From contig JBBSQL010000012.1 of the NCBI GenBank assembly GCA_038257845.1, positions 1 to 64,000 of the forward strand: DNA of 64,000 bases. Direction: 5' to 3'. Origin of the DNA: JAFDXJ01 sp038257845. Lineage in GTDB: Bacteria > Bacteroidota > Bacteroidia > Chitinophagales > Chitinophagaceae. Numbering within the stretch: position 1 is the stretch's first letter; each line of letters opens with the position of its first letter. Shown here piece by piece: positions 14,620-23,697 of the stretch. A model generated the notes under the pieces. That model searched no databases. It was not told the DNA's origin and saw only the letters and a list, made by a program, of their open reading frames with translations. Made by a program: the position numbers and the translations under genes.

Positions 14620-16266
14620 TTATTCGCCCGACCAGGAAGTCAAAATTGTTTTTTGTAATGAACCGGGATTATCAATTTTAATTATAGTGAATTTTTCTGT
14701 CGGCATATTATTTTTGGATTCTGTATTTTGCTTTTCTGTTTTTAAACCTCCATAAGAAAAATATTTATTGTAGTCCGGTTCTTTAGTGGTGTACACGTAT
14801 TCAAATATTTCTGTCAAAGGAATTCCGGCAACCTCTTCACAGGTTTGCTGAAACTCGGCATCTGTAAAACCTCGTTGTTGTTCTTTATAATATTTCCAGT
14901 ATAACATGCGCATGACATCATCCAGTGATTTTTTATTTTGAGTTGCGTTCCTGATCGCAAAATCCAACATCAGACCCACAAGCGGACCTTTCTCATAATA
15001 AGAAATCGTTTTTCCTTTTTCTGTTCCCTGTGTACCAAATGGTCCGTCAGCCCATGTTGCATAACTGGATTGTTGTAAAGACTGGTAAAGCCTTCCGGGA
15101 TTATTTTGAACTGTATTTAAGTTGGAAGAAAAATCTGATAATAGCGTGTTCATATCAGACAGGCCAGCTCTTTTTACGGTCAAATATTCATAATAAACAG
15201 TCAGGCCTTCATTTACCCAAAGCAAATTTGTTTTACTTCCTTTATCATAATCAAAAGGCCCTAATTCAAATGCGCGTATTCTTTTGACATTATAATTATG
15301 AAAAAATTCATGTGCAATAAAATTCATCACGGTATTCATCGCACCCGGTTTATCAAGGCCACTGCCAGTGAAACTGATGGTTGTATTATTTAAATGTTCT
15401 ATGCCACCTCTGCCCGGGCCAATGCCAATAAAAGTATATTCATTATACGGGATATCACCAATAATATCAGTTGCAGCTTGTACTACTTTTTGCAAATTAT
15501 TCATAAAAAGAATGCTGTCAAAATTGCCCATGTTATAACCAATAAACCTGTGGTTAATACCTTTCACTTTGAAGGCTTGAAGTTCTTTCAGGTTGCCAAT
15601 TAAAATCGGGCAGTCATATAAGATATCGAAATCTGAAGCTGTCAATTCATTGGGTTTTCCGGGAACTGGATCTAAACCTGTGGCAATATTTTTCCATACA
15701 TTATTTTTTAAAACTGTCACAGTTACAGGTAAATTAATTTCATCTTTTATATAGAGAAATGTGTTTTCAGGAATAATATATGCATGGGCACTATCCACAT
15801 AACTGTTCGCAACAAACTGCCTGCTGGTCGCTATAGAATATTTTACATTAAAAGATTTGTTTTTGATGGGTGTAATGAACCAGGTATTATCATTCATTTT
15901 TTCAACTTGGATATTTTTACCATTTCCATCAATGGCTTTCATGTTTTCAACGTTTTTTGAATAGCCCATCAGTTGGTAATAACCTGGCATCCAATTGGGC
16001 ATTTTTAAAAATACAGTATCCATATTCCAGCCACTACAGTGTAGTTCTACATTATAAGAATGTAAGCCGGGTTGCGGGAAAGAAATAGTATAATGCAAAA
16101 CGGGATTCCCCTTTTGTGCAAAAGCGGGAACCGCAAATACAAATAATATAATTACAAAAACCGGCGTGTAAAAAAAGACACGAAGGTGTTTCAGTGAAAA
16201 ATTTCTTTTGTAAGCATTCCCTGTTTTATTGAAAAAAACATGAATTAAATTTGAATGTTTACCCAT
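14620..16266 (-). CDS. M61 family metallopeptidase lacking the PDZ domain
   Basis: A 548-residue exported protein of the glycyl-aminopeptidase family. Residues about 30-50 form the signal segment, an N-terminal beta domain follows, and the catalytic part has HEFFH at 319-323 with downstream NEGLTVYYE (Glu353) as third zinc ligand. Family members of this type usually carry a PDZ domain after the catalytic domain. Here DYNKYFSYGGLK is followed almost at once by the C-terminal tail, so PDZ is missing. The long basic N-terminus before the signal may mean that a later non-ATG start is used. The B12 riboswitch lies downstream and belongs to the next gene. Confidence 0.85.
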   Translation of the reverse strand: MGKHSNLIHVFFNKTGNAYKRNFSLKHLRVFFYTPVFVIILFVFAVPAFAQKGNPVLHYTISFPQPGLHSYNVELHCSGWNMDTVFLKMPNWMPGYYQLMGYSKNVENMKAIDGNGKNIQVEKMNDNTWFITPIKNKSFNVKYSIATSRQFVANSYVDSAHAYIIPENTFLYIKDEINLPVTVTVLKNNVWKNIATGLDPVPGKPNELTASDFDILYDCPILIGNLKELQAFKVKGINHRFIGYNMGNFDSILFMNNLQKVVQAATDIIGDIPYNEYTFIGIGPGRGGIEHLNNTTISFTGSGLDKPGAMNTVMNFIAHEFFHNYNVKRIRAFELGPFDYDKGSKTNLLWVNEGLTVYYEYLTVKRAGLSDMNTLLSDFSSNLNTVQNNPGRLYQSLQQSSYATWADGPFGTQGTEKGKTISYYEKGPLVGLMLDFAIRNATQNKKSLDDVMRMLYWKYYKEQQRGFTDAEFQQTCEEVAGIPLTEIFEYVYTTKEPDYNKYFSYGGLKTEKQNTESKNNMPTEKFTIIKIDNPGSLQKTILTSWSGE

Positions 16267-16436
16267 AGTAAATTATTTATTGAAATGTATATTAAGTTGC
16301 CTGGTATATAAATGTCAAATTTTTTTTGAAAACCAAAAGTATCAAAACTTAACCTATACCTGTTGCCGTTTATAATTTCCCAACTCCACTTTCATGATTT
16401 ATGCATTTATTTGTACACGCATAACTTCAATAACCC

Positions 16437-17774
16437 ATGGAAGCAAAACAAAAATTGTCCCGTTTCGATTTTACCATGATTGTTGTTGGCCTCGTGATCG
16501 GCATGGGAATTTTTAAAACTGCGGCAACTTCTGCAAAGGCATCTTTGGATCCATCTATGTTTTTTATTGCATGGGTATTGGGTGGCTTTATTGCTTTATG
16601 TGGCGCATTGACTTACGCGGAAATCGGTTCGCGCTATCCCGTTGTGGGCGGCTATTTCAGGATATTTGCGTACGCTTATCATCCGTCTATTGCATTTTCC
16701 ATTAACTGTATTATTCTTATCTCCAATGCTGCATCATTGAGTGCTGTTGCGCTGATTGGTTCTGAATATATCAACAACATTTTCTTTGGCGCAAGTGCAA
16801 CTGGAAATACGCAGATTTATATTTCTATTTTTGCCATCATCCTTTTTTATGGGGTAAATTTATTGGGCTTAAAAGTCAGTGCGCGTACACAAAATGTACT
16901 GATGATCATTAAAATATTAATGCTGCTTGTTTTGATCAGTGCCATATTTATTCCTGCAGCGCATTATGTTGGGAAACCATTTGTAGCACCAGCTTCCGTT
17001 CAGTTTATGGATTGGATCAAAGCGCTCGGTGTTGCATTGATCGCTGTTTCATTCACGTATGGAGGTTACCAGCAAACCATCAATTTTGGTAACGAAGTAA
17101 AAACGCCTGCCAAAAATATCCCCAAAGGAATTTTTGCCGGAATAGCCATTATCATTGGCTTATACCTGCTGGTTAATTTTTCTTATTATAAAACCCTGGG
17201 TTTTGAAGGTTTGCAAAACAGTACAGAAATTGCTACATTAGTAACGACAAAAATCTTTGGCCCGGCCGGTGGAAAAGTGTTTTCAGTTTTATTATTTTTA
17301 TCCGTGCTGGCTTATGTAAATGTTTTATTATTAAGCAATCCCCGCGTAATGTTTGCCATGAGTGAAGACGGCGTTTTGCCCGGTATTTTTCAAAAAAAAT
17401 CAAAGAAAAAAGAAGTATTTATTATTTCTTTGACAACATTTACTGCACTTTGCATCATCATTTTATTTTATGCAAAAACATTTGACCGGCTTTTAAGTTT
17501 TACAATTTTTCTCGATTGTTTTGGAATGGCCACTTCAGCGGGAGCAATTTTTATGCTGCGCAAAAAAACAAAACACCTCGATGGCACAGGTATTTATAAA
17601 ATGAAATTTTACCCGCTGATCCCAATTATATTTATTCTTGCTTATACTTTCGTGGGTATCAGTATTGCTATTGATAATCCGGAGACTGCGCTTACAGGCC
17701 TCGCTGTTCTGTCAGGATTTATGGTCATTTATTTTTTCACACATGGTTTAAAAAAGAAAACCAGGGAACCATAA
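16437..17774 (+). CDS. APC family amino acid permease
   Basis: A 445-residue transporter with 12 predicted membrane helices. Helix 1 contains the unwound VIGMGIF substrate motif typical of the APC superfamily, and the helix 2 region AEIGSRYPVVGGYF also fits. The protein should exchange or import amino acids using an ion gradient. The exact substrate cannot be assigned, though the sequence is closest in style to the LAT/SteT-like group. It is a single gene, convergent with the acetate transporter gene and only 12 bp from it. Confidence 0.88.
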   Translation: MEAKQKLSRFDFTMIVVGLVIGMGIFKTAATSAKASLDPSMFFIAWVLGGFIALCGALTYAEIGSRYPVVGGYFRIFAYAYHPSIAFSINCIILISNAASLSAVALIGSEYINNIFFGASATGNTQIYISIFAIILFYGVNLLGLKVSARTQNVLMIIKILMLLVLISAIFIPAAHYVGKPFVAPASVQFMDWIKALGVALIAVSFTYGGYQQTINFGNEVKTPAKNIPKGIFAGIAIIIGLYLLVNFSYYKTLGFEGLQNSTEIATLVTTKIFGPAGGKVFSVLLFLSVLAYVNVLLLSNPRVMFAMSEDGVLPGIFQKKSKKKEVFIISLTTFTALCIIILFYAKTFDRLLSFTIFLDCFGMATSAGAIFMLRKKTKHLDGTGIYKMKFYPLIPIIFILAYTFVGISIAIDNPETALTGLAVLSGFMVIYFFTHGLKKKTREP

Positions 17775-17786
17775 ATTTTGCTTTAT

Positions 17787-18380
17787 TTATTTTGCCCCGA
17801 TCGGCAAAACAACCTTTCCATGCACTTCATTGATCACTTGAGCAGCCGTGCCATACATAGCAGACAAGCCGCAAAAAATTCCTTCAAAACCTGCAATTTT
17901 TTTAATGGTTTCATTTCCTGTAAAATCACCCGCAGCTAATAAAAAAAATAAAATGGTCAGCGTGAGAAAAATGATTTGTAAGAGTGTATTGGATTTCAGT
18001 GTTGCAATAAACATGAAAAAAGTAAAGACACCCCAAAGCAATAAATACCAGCCCATTCCGTCTGCAGAGGTTTTCATATTTGCCGCAAGCGATGTATTGG
18101 GTAAAAATATCAATGCAACTAATGACAACCAAAACATGCCGTAAGCAGTGAATGCCGTAGCGCCGAATGTGTTATTTTTTTTCCATTCCTGGATACCGGC
18201 TATGACTTGCGCCAGGCCACCCATAAAAATGCCCATAGAAAGGATCATACTGCTGAGTTCTATCAATCCCGCATTATGCAGATTTAATAAAACTGTAGTC
18301 ATGCCAAAGCCTAAAAGCCCCAATGGCGCGGGGTTAGCCGTTAATTCTGCAAAATGTGTTGTGGTTTGAGTCGTATTCAT
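17787..18380 (-). CDS. satP: GPR1/FUN34/YaaH family acetate-succinate transporter
   Basis: A 197-residue protein with six membrane segments. It shows the family signature NPAPLGLLGFGMTT at about residues 16-29 and the second motif GIFMGGLAQVIAGIQEWKKNNTFGATAFTAYG. Members such as E. coli SatP move acetate and succinate with protons, and yeast Ato proteins are homologous. The length is normal. A single transcription unit is likely. The substrate range in this organism is inferred only from the family. Confidence 0.9.
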   Translation of the reverse strand: MNTTQTTTHFAELTANPAPLGLLGFGMTTVLLNLHNAGLIELSSMILSMGIFMGGLAQVIAGIQEWKKNNTFGATAFTAYGMFWLSLVALIFLPNTSLAANMKTSADGMGWYLLLWGVFTFFMFIATLKSNTLLQIIFLTLTILFFLLAAGDFTGNETIKKIAGFEGIFCGLSAMYGTAAQVINEVHGKVVLPIGAK

Positions 18381-18483
18381 AATCAGTTTTTAGATATAAA
18401 ATTGAAAGTACATTTATTTTAATAATAATTCCCTTCTTTATTGTAATTGCTGTTAAATCAACTAAAGAATCTAATTTTTCAAA

Positions 18484-18491
18484 TACTTTTG
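18484..18491 (+). promoter_or_regulatory. -7 element of the cystathionine synthase-type gene
   Basis: TACTTTTG fits TAnnTTTG and lies 25 bp before the ATG at 18517. No clear -33 TTTG at the preferred distance. Confidence 0.45.
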
Positions 18492-18516
18492 CGAAAATTT
18501 TTTAAAATAATTTTTC

Positions 18517-19689
18517 ATGGATGATCTGTCTTTTATATTAAATGAATTGGGTGAAAACCGGGACGAATATTTTCGGGCCATTGCACCGCCTATTGTGCAG
18601 ACGAGCAATTTCGCTTTTCATACCGTGGAGGATTTACGCAAAAGTTTTGAAGATGAATACAGCACATGGATATATAGCCGCGGAAAAAACCCAACGGTTG
18701 AAATTTTAAAAGAAAAACTGGCAGCCCTGGATGGCGCGGAAGATTGCCTGGTGTTTAATAGTGGCGCTGCAGCGATCTTTGCGTCCGTATTATCACAGGT
18801 AAAAAGTGGTGATCATATTGTAAGTGTTCGTGGTGCATATACCTGGGCAAAAAAAATGTTTGATTTTATTTTACCACGCTTTAATGTAAGCACAACTTAT
18901 ATTGATGGCAGGGATTTGCAAAATTTCAAATCTGCTACGCAACAAAATACCGTTTTATATTACCTCGAAAGCCCGAATAGCTGGAACTTTGAATTGCAGG
19001 ATCTCGAAGCAGTTGCAAAACTGGCAAAGGAAAAAAATATTATTACGATTTGTGATAATAGTTATTGTACGCCTGTATTTCAGCGGCCTATAGATTATGG
19101 AATTGATCTCGTATTACAATCAGCCACAAAATATATCGGCGGCCATAGCGATACGATTGCCGGCGTATTATCCGGGAAAAAAGAAACCATCGAAAAAATA
19201 TTCAATAGTGAATACATGAATATTGGCAGTGGCATACAACCTTTTAATGCGTGGCTGCTCATACGTGGTTTACGAACTTTGCGCACACGGTTGGAAGCTT
19301 CTGCTGCAAATGTTTTGGAAGTAATTAAATATTTAAAGCAGGAACCATTGGTGGAAAAAATCATTTACCCTTTTGATGAAAGTTTCCCCCAATATGCACT
19401 TGCCAAAAAACAAATGAAAAATGCCGGTGGCTTATTCAGTTTTATCATCCGGGCAAATAGCGAAAAGGAGGTTGAATTGTTTTGTAATTCCTTGCAGCAT
19501 ATTTTGATTGCTATTAGTTGGGGCGGCCATGAAAGCCTCATTGTTCCCGGTTGTGCTGCATTGCCACGGAATAGCTTTGATGCACAAAATCCGGAACACC
19601 GGATCCTGCGTTTTTATGCAGGCCTGGAAGAGCCGTCTTATATCATAAATGATCTTAAACAAGCTTTTGAAAAATTAAAGCATGATTAA
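18517..19689 (+). CDS. Cystathionine gamma-synthase/lyase-type PLP enzyme
   Basis: A 390-residue fold-type I PLP enzyme of the trans-sulfuration family. It has YSRGKNPTVEILKEKLAALDGAEDCLVFNSGAAAI near residues 53-87 and the cofactor lysine Lys205 in SATKYIGGHSDT. The C-terminal part carries ISWGGHESLI, as in gamma-synthases and gamma-lyases. Candidates are cystathionine gamma-synthase, O-succinyl/acetylhomoserine sulfhydrylase or methionine gamma-lyase; these are not separable by eye. No other methionine genes are adjacent. It acts in the cytosol as a tetramer if like the family. Confidence 0.88.
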   Translation: MDDLSFILNELGENRDEYFRAIAPPIVQTSNFAFHTVEDLRKSFEDEYSTWIYSRGKNPTVEILKEKLAALDGAEDCLVFNSGAAAIFASVLSQVKSGDHIVSVRGAYTWAKKMFDFILPRFNVSTTYIDGRDLQNFKSATQQNTVLYYLESPNSWNFELQDLEAVAKLAKEKNIITICDNSYCTPVFQRPIDYGIDLVLQSATKYIGGHSDTIAGVLSGKKETIEKIFNSEYMNIGSGIQPFNAWLLIRGLRTLRTRLEASAANVLEVIKYLKQEPLVEKIIYPFDESFPQYALAKKQMKNAGGLFSFIIRANSEKEVELFCNSLQHILIAISWGGHESLIVPGCAALPRNSFDAQNPEHRILRFYAGLEEPSYIINDLKQAFEKLKHD

Positions 19690-19768
19690 AATACCTAATA
19701 ACCTTTACAATTCCCGTTCATAATATATCATTTTATAAAAACATTTTGATACACTTATTTTGACTCCG

Positions 19769-21193
19769 ATGAAAAAAATAGCATTTATACTTTTAATAAT
19801 ATTACCCGTAAGCCTGATGGCCCAGGAAAAATGGGATCTGCGTCATTGCGTGGAATATGCCATGCAAAACAATATTTCAGTACAGCAGGCAGATGTACAG
19901 GCCCGGATCGCTGCATTGCAAGTGAAGCAGGCTCAATTGAATCAATATCCCAATTTAAATTTTTCTACAAACGCAAGCTTACAGTTTGGCCGTTCTATTG
20001 ATCCTACCAGCAACCAGTTTACCACTTCTAAATTTTTCTCCCAAAATTATGGCTTGAATGGTGGAATTCAAATTTATAACTGGGGTAAATTAAAAAACAA
20101 TGTAGTCTATTCCCGGTTTAATGCGGAAGCTGCATTCGAGGATATGAAAAAAGCGGCCAATGATATTGGTTTGAATGTGGCCAATTTTTATTTGCAGGTT
20201 TTACTTGCGAATGAACAAATTGAAGTGAGTGAAATACAAATTAAACAAACGCTGGCACAATTTGATTTTACCAAAAAGAAAGTGGATGCCGGTGCTTTAC
20301 CTGAATTGAATCTTGCAGAATTGGAGTCGCAACTGGCAACTGATAGCAGCAATCTTATAACTGCAAAAGCAACTTACGCGCAAAATATTCTTTCACTGAA
20401 AGCTTTATTAAATCTCGATGCTGCTTTGCCTTTCGATATAGAAACATCGCCGATAGAAACGATACCACTGGAACCTTTCGGAGAATTACAACCGGATGTG
20501 GTTTATCAATTGGCAGTGATGAACCAGCCGGAACAAAAAGCATATTCATTGCGGATCAAAGGCGCTGAAACAAATATTAAAATAAATAAATCCTCCATGT
20601 ACCCAACACTTTCGGGTTTCTATGGCTTGGGTTCTGCGTACAATAACCAGGCACAGCGTGTGATTGGTTCACAAGTAATTAATCTGCCCATTGGAAGTGT
20701 AAATGTTGGTGGTCAAAGTTATGATGTATATCCACCTTCACCTTATACGATCAGCACATTTGGTAAAGCTCCTTATACTAACCAATTGAATAATAACTTT
20801 AATCAAAACATTGGACTTAGTCTTTCCATTCCTATTTTTCAAAATGGTTCGGCGCGTATTAATTATGAGAGAAGTAAGCTGGATCTTACAAATGTGCAAT
20901 TACAAAAAGCACAGGCTGACCAAACCTTGAAAATAAATATTTATACAGCTTATTCAAATGCTGTAGCCTCTTTTCAAAAATTTACAGTGGGCATAAAACA
21001 AGTGAATGCCGCACAAAAAACGTATGATTTTGCACAGAAAAGATACGAGGTTGGTTTATTATCTACGTTTGAATTATTGACAGATCAGAATAATTTATTG
21101 CTTGCAAAACTGCAGCAACTGACCAGCCAGTATGATTATGTTTTCAAAATGAAAATCCTGGAATATTATAAAGGAGAAGGTTTAAAATTATAG
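19769..21193 (+). CDS. TolC family outer membrane efflux protein
   Basis: A 474-residue outer-membrane channel with signal peptide MKKIAFILLIILPVSLMAQ and two repeated helical/beta halves. The typical starts WDLRHCVEYAMQNN and, in the second half, LNNNFNQNIGLSLSIPIFQNGSARI fit TolC-type factors. The ATG at 19769 is chosen because the in-frame codon upstream is a TTG outside the signal peptide. It precedes a membrane-fusion protein gene by 25 bp, so the pair forms an operon for export. A pump gene does not follow. Confidence 0.9.
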   Translation: MKKIAFILLIILPVSLMAQEKWDLRHCVEYAMQNNISVQQADVQARIAALQVKQAQLNQYPNLNFSTNASLQFGRSIDPTSNQFTTSKFFSQNYGLNGGIQIYNWGKLKNNVVYSRFNAEAAFEDMKKAANDIGLNVANFYLQVLLANEQIEVSEIQIKQTLAQFDFTKKKVDAGALPELNLAELESQLATDSSNLITAKATYAQNILSLKALLNLDAALPFDIETSPIETIPLEPFGELQPDVVYQLAVMNQPEQKAYSLRIKGAETNIKINKSSMYPTLSGFYGLGSAYNNQAQRVIGSQVINLPIGSVNVGGQSYDVYPPSPYTISTFGKAPYTNQLNNNFNQNIGLSLSIPIFQNGSARINYERSKLDLTNVQLQKAQADQTLKINIYTAYSNAVASFQKFTVGIKQVNAAQKTYDFAQKRYEVGLLSTFELLTDQNNLLLAKLQQLTSQYDYVFKMKILEYYKGEGLKL

Positions 21194-21218
21194 CACAACA
21201 AAAGAAATCGTTTATACA

Positions 21219-22595
21219 ATGAGCAAGAGTTTAAAATGGATTATCATCAGTTTATCAGCAATTATTTTAGTGCTGATCATACTAAAAGTTACAGGTAAAA
21301 TAGGCAAAGATGAAGGCACACAAGTGACCGCTGAAAAAGCGGAAAACCGCACCATTACTGAAGTAGTGACTGCCAGCGGAAAAATTTTCCCTGAAATTGA
21401 AGTTAAAGTAAGCCCGGATATTTCGGGTGAAATTGTTGAACTCAATGTTCAGGAAGGCGATACCGTAAGAAAGGGCCAGGTACTTGCAAAGATCTATGCA
21501 GATATTTATGCATCACAAAGAGAACAGGCGGCCGCAGGTGTTAGCCAGTCAGTAGCGCAGGTGAATAATTCAAAAGCACAGCTCGATGCATTGCAGGCAA
21601 CATTAGACCAGGCACAATCTTCCTATACCAGGCAAAAAAAGTTATTGAACGATAAAGTGATTTCACAGGCAGAATTTGAACAGGCAGAGCAGGCTTATTT
21701 TTCTGCCAAAGCACAATATGCTGCTGCGAAGGCAAACATCAATGCCAATAAAGCAAATGTGCAAAGTGCTGAAGCAGGTTTAACTCGTGCAGATAAAGAT
21801 ATGAGCCGTGCTACTATAACTGCGCCTATGGATGGCGTGATTAGTTTACTTGCTGTAAAAAAAGGAGAACGTGTAGCAGGTAATAGTTTTAATGTGGGCA
21901 CAGAAATGATGCGCATAGCTGATTTGAATAGTATAGAAGCACAGGTGGATGTAGGAGAAAATGATATTCCTAAAGTAAAATTGGGTGATACTGCACTCGT
22001 GGAAGTAGATGCATTTACAGGTAGAAAATTTAAAGGAATCGTGTATAAAATTGCAAATCCTGTTTCCAATCCTTTATCATCCGGATCTTCTTCTGCCACT
22101 GTTACTAATTACCAGGTGCATATCCGCATTTTACCGGATTCTTATAAAGATTTAATGGTTAAAGGCCAACCATTTCCCTTTAGGCCAAACATGACTGCCA
22201 GTGCGGATATTCAAACTCAAACACATACCAATGCATTGTCTGTGCCTTTGAATGCAGTTACTACACGCGATAAAAAATCTGATAAAAATAAGTCTATTGA
22301 TAAACCAAATACAGATAATTCAATGAATTCAAATGTATCAAACAGCAGCAGCGATGATGATATTGAAGAAGTTGTTTTTGTAATTGGAGCTGATGGCATG
22401 GTGCATAAAAAATCTGTAAAAACAGATATCCAGGATATTAATTATATACAAATAACGAGTGGTCTTAAAGCAGGTGACATGGTGGTTACAGGGCCTTATG
22501 ACGTAGTGAGCAAACAATTAGCAGACAGCACAAAGGTGAAAGTGGTTTCTAAAGAAACTTTACTGCAATCTTTTAAGAAAACAGATAACAAGTAA
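21219..22595 (+). CDS. Efflux periplasmic adaptor (HlyD/RND-MFP family)
   Basis: A 458-residue membrane-fusion protein. It has one N-terminal membrane anchor (about 5-25), a biotinyl-lipoyl-like half (VSPDISGEIVELNVQEGDTVRKGQVLAKI near 67-95), a long alpha-hairpin rich in Ala/Gln (about 100-195), then the second lipoyl half (ATITAPMDGVISLLAVKKGERV) and a beta-barrel domain. It bridges an inner-membrane pump and TolC. The style is like MacA/ABC-linked adaptors. The Ser/Asn/Asp-rich stretch near 365-390 is an unusual linker. The usual MacB-type ABC genes are absent downstream, since a strong terminator follows. Confidence 0.9.
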   Translation: MSKSLKWIIISLSAIILVLIILKVTGKIGKDEGTQVTAEKAENRTITEVVTASGKIFPEIEVKVSPDISGEIVELNVQEGDTVRKGQVLAKIYADIYASQREQAAAGVSQSVAQVNNSKAQLDALQATLDQAQSSYTRQKKLLNDKVISQAEFEQAEQAYFSAKAQYAAAKANINANKANVQSAEAGLTRADKDMSRATITAPMDGVISLLAVKKGERVAGNSFNVGTEMMRIADLNSIEAQVDVGENDIPKVKLGDTALVEVDAFTGRKFKGIVYKIANPVSNPLSSGSSSATVTNYQVHIRILPDSYKDLMVKGQPFPFRPNMTASADIQTQTHTNALSVPLNAVTTRDKKSDKNKSIDKPNTDNSMNSNVSNSSSDDDIEEVVFVIGADGMVHKKSVKTDIQDINYIQITSGLKAGDMVVTGPYDVVSKQLADSTKVKVVSKETLLQSFKKTDNK

Positions 22596-22612
22596 AAAAT
22601 ATTCTAATTATG

Positions 22613-22640
22613 AGCCGGAAGATTTTCTTCCGGCTTTTTT
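22613..22640 (+). terminator. Terminator after the TolC-adaptor operon
   Basis: AGCCGGAAGA, a TTT loop and TCTTCCGGCT form a perfect 10-bp stem followed by T6. It closes the two-gene operon. Confidence 0.93.
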
Positions 22641-22664
22641 GTGCTTGTAAAATAAAGTGTTTCG

Positions 22665-22672
22665 TATGTTTG
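22665..22672 (+). promoter_or_regulatory. -7 element of gpsA
   Basis: TATGTTTG fits TAnnTTTG. A start near 22679 rules out the in-frame GTG and ATG at 22657 and 22666 as translation starts and favours 22684 or 22693. Confidence 0.5.
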
Positions 22673-22692
22673 TAATTATCAAAATGCGGAAT

Positions 22693-23697
22693 ATGAAATT
22701 TGGTATTATCGGAAGCGGTAGTTGGGCAACTGCACTGGCAAAAATTTTAACGGACGGAAAAAATAAAATTAACTGGTGGATCCGCAATACTGATACCATC
22801 AATTATTTCCAGGAACGCAACCACAATCCACATTATCTCAGCAAAGCTTATTTTGAAAAAGAATTGATAACATTGAGTGACAGTATTCATTTTGTTATTG
22901 AAAAATCGGATGTACTTGTTATTGCTGTGCCTTCGGCATATATACAGGATGTATTCAGTTCATTAAACAAGGATGCATTTAAAAATAAAAAAATTATATC
23001 CGCGGTAAAAGGTTTGTTGCCGGATAAAAATTTATTGCTGAGTGAATATCTTTCCAATGAATTTTCATTTCCCTTAAAGGATTATTTTGCTGTTTTAGGA
23101 CCATGCCATGCAGAAGAGATTTCTGCGGAAAAGCTTTCCTATCTTACGTTTTCAGGAATTGACACGGAGATGGCGGAGCAACTTTCATCCCATTTTGTAA
23201 CGGCATATACCAACACCATAGTTAATGGCGATGTAAAAGGGGTACAATACGCAGCGGTATTAAAGAATATTTATGCATTGGGTGCGGGCATTGCGCATGG
23301 CCTCGATTATGGTGATAATTTTTTAAGTGTATATATCGCCAACAGCGCAAATGAAATGGTGCGGTTTCTGCGTAAAGCAAAAATAGATATGCATACCACG
23401 GAAGATATTATCAACTATGCAGCCTCCGTATATCTTGGTGATTTATTGGTGACCTGTTATTCGTTATATAGCCGTAACCGAACTTTTGGAAACATGATTG
23501 GCAAAGGTTATTCGGTAAAGTCTGCCCAGCTTGAATTGAACATGGTTGCTGAAGGATATAATGCGAGTCGTTGTATTTTCGACATCAATAAAAAAGTGGA
23601 AGCTGAAATTCCGATTGCGGATAATATTTATAAAATTTTATGGGAAAATTTACCCGCAAATGAAGGGTTTGAAAATATCGAATCAATTCTTGTTTAG
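22693..23697 (+). CDS. gpsA: Glycerol-3-phosphate dehydrogenase [NAD(P)+]
   Basis: A 334-residue cytosolic enzyme that reduces dihydroxyacetone phosphate to sn-glycerol 3-phosphate for phospholipid synthesis. The N-terminal MKFGIIGSGSWATALA is the GxGxxA/G dinucleotide-binding motif, and AVLGPCHAEEI and GVQYAAVLKNIYALGAGIAHGLDYGDN carry the substrate region with the catalytic Lys. The ATG at 22693 puts the beta strand right at the start; 22684 is also possible. Its stop overlaps the 3' end of convergent hemW by four bases. Length is standard. Confidence 0.94.
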   Translation: MKFGIIGSGSWATALAKILTDGKNKINWWIRNTDTINYFQERNHNPHYLSKAYFEKELITLSDSIHFVIEKSDVLVIAVPSAYIQDVFSSLNKDAFKNKKIISAVKGLLPDKNLLLSEYLSNEFSFPLKDYFAVLGPCHAEEISAEKLSYLTFSGIDTEMAEQLSSHFVTAYTNTIVNGDVKGVQYAAVLKNIYALGAGIAHGLDYGDNFLSVYIANSANEMVRFLRKAKIDMHTTEDIINYAASVYLGDLLVTCYSLYSRNRTFGNMIGKGYSVKSAQLELNMVAEGYNASRCIFDINKKVEAEIPIADNIYKILWENLPANEGFENIESILV

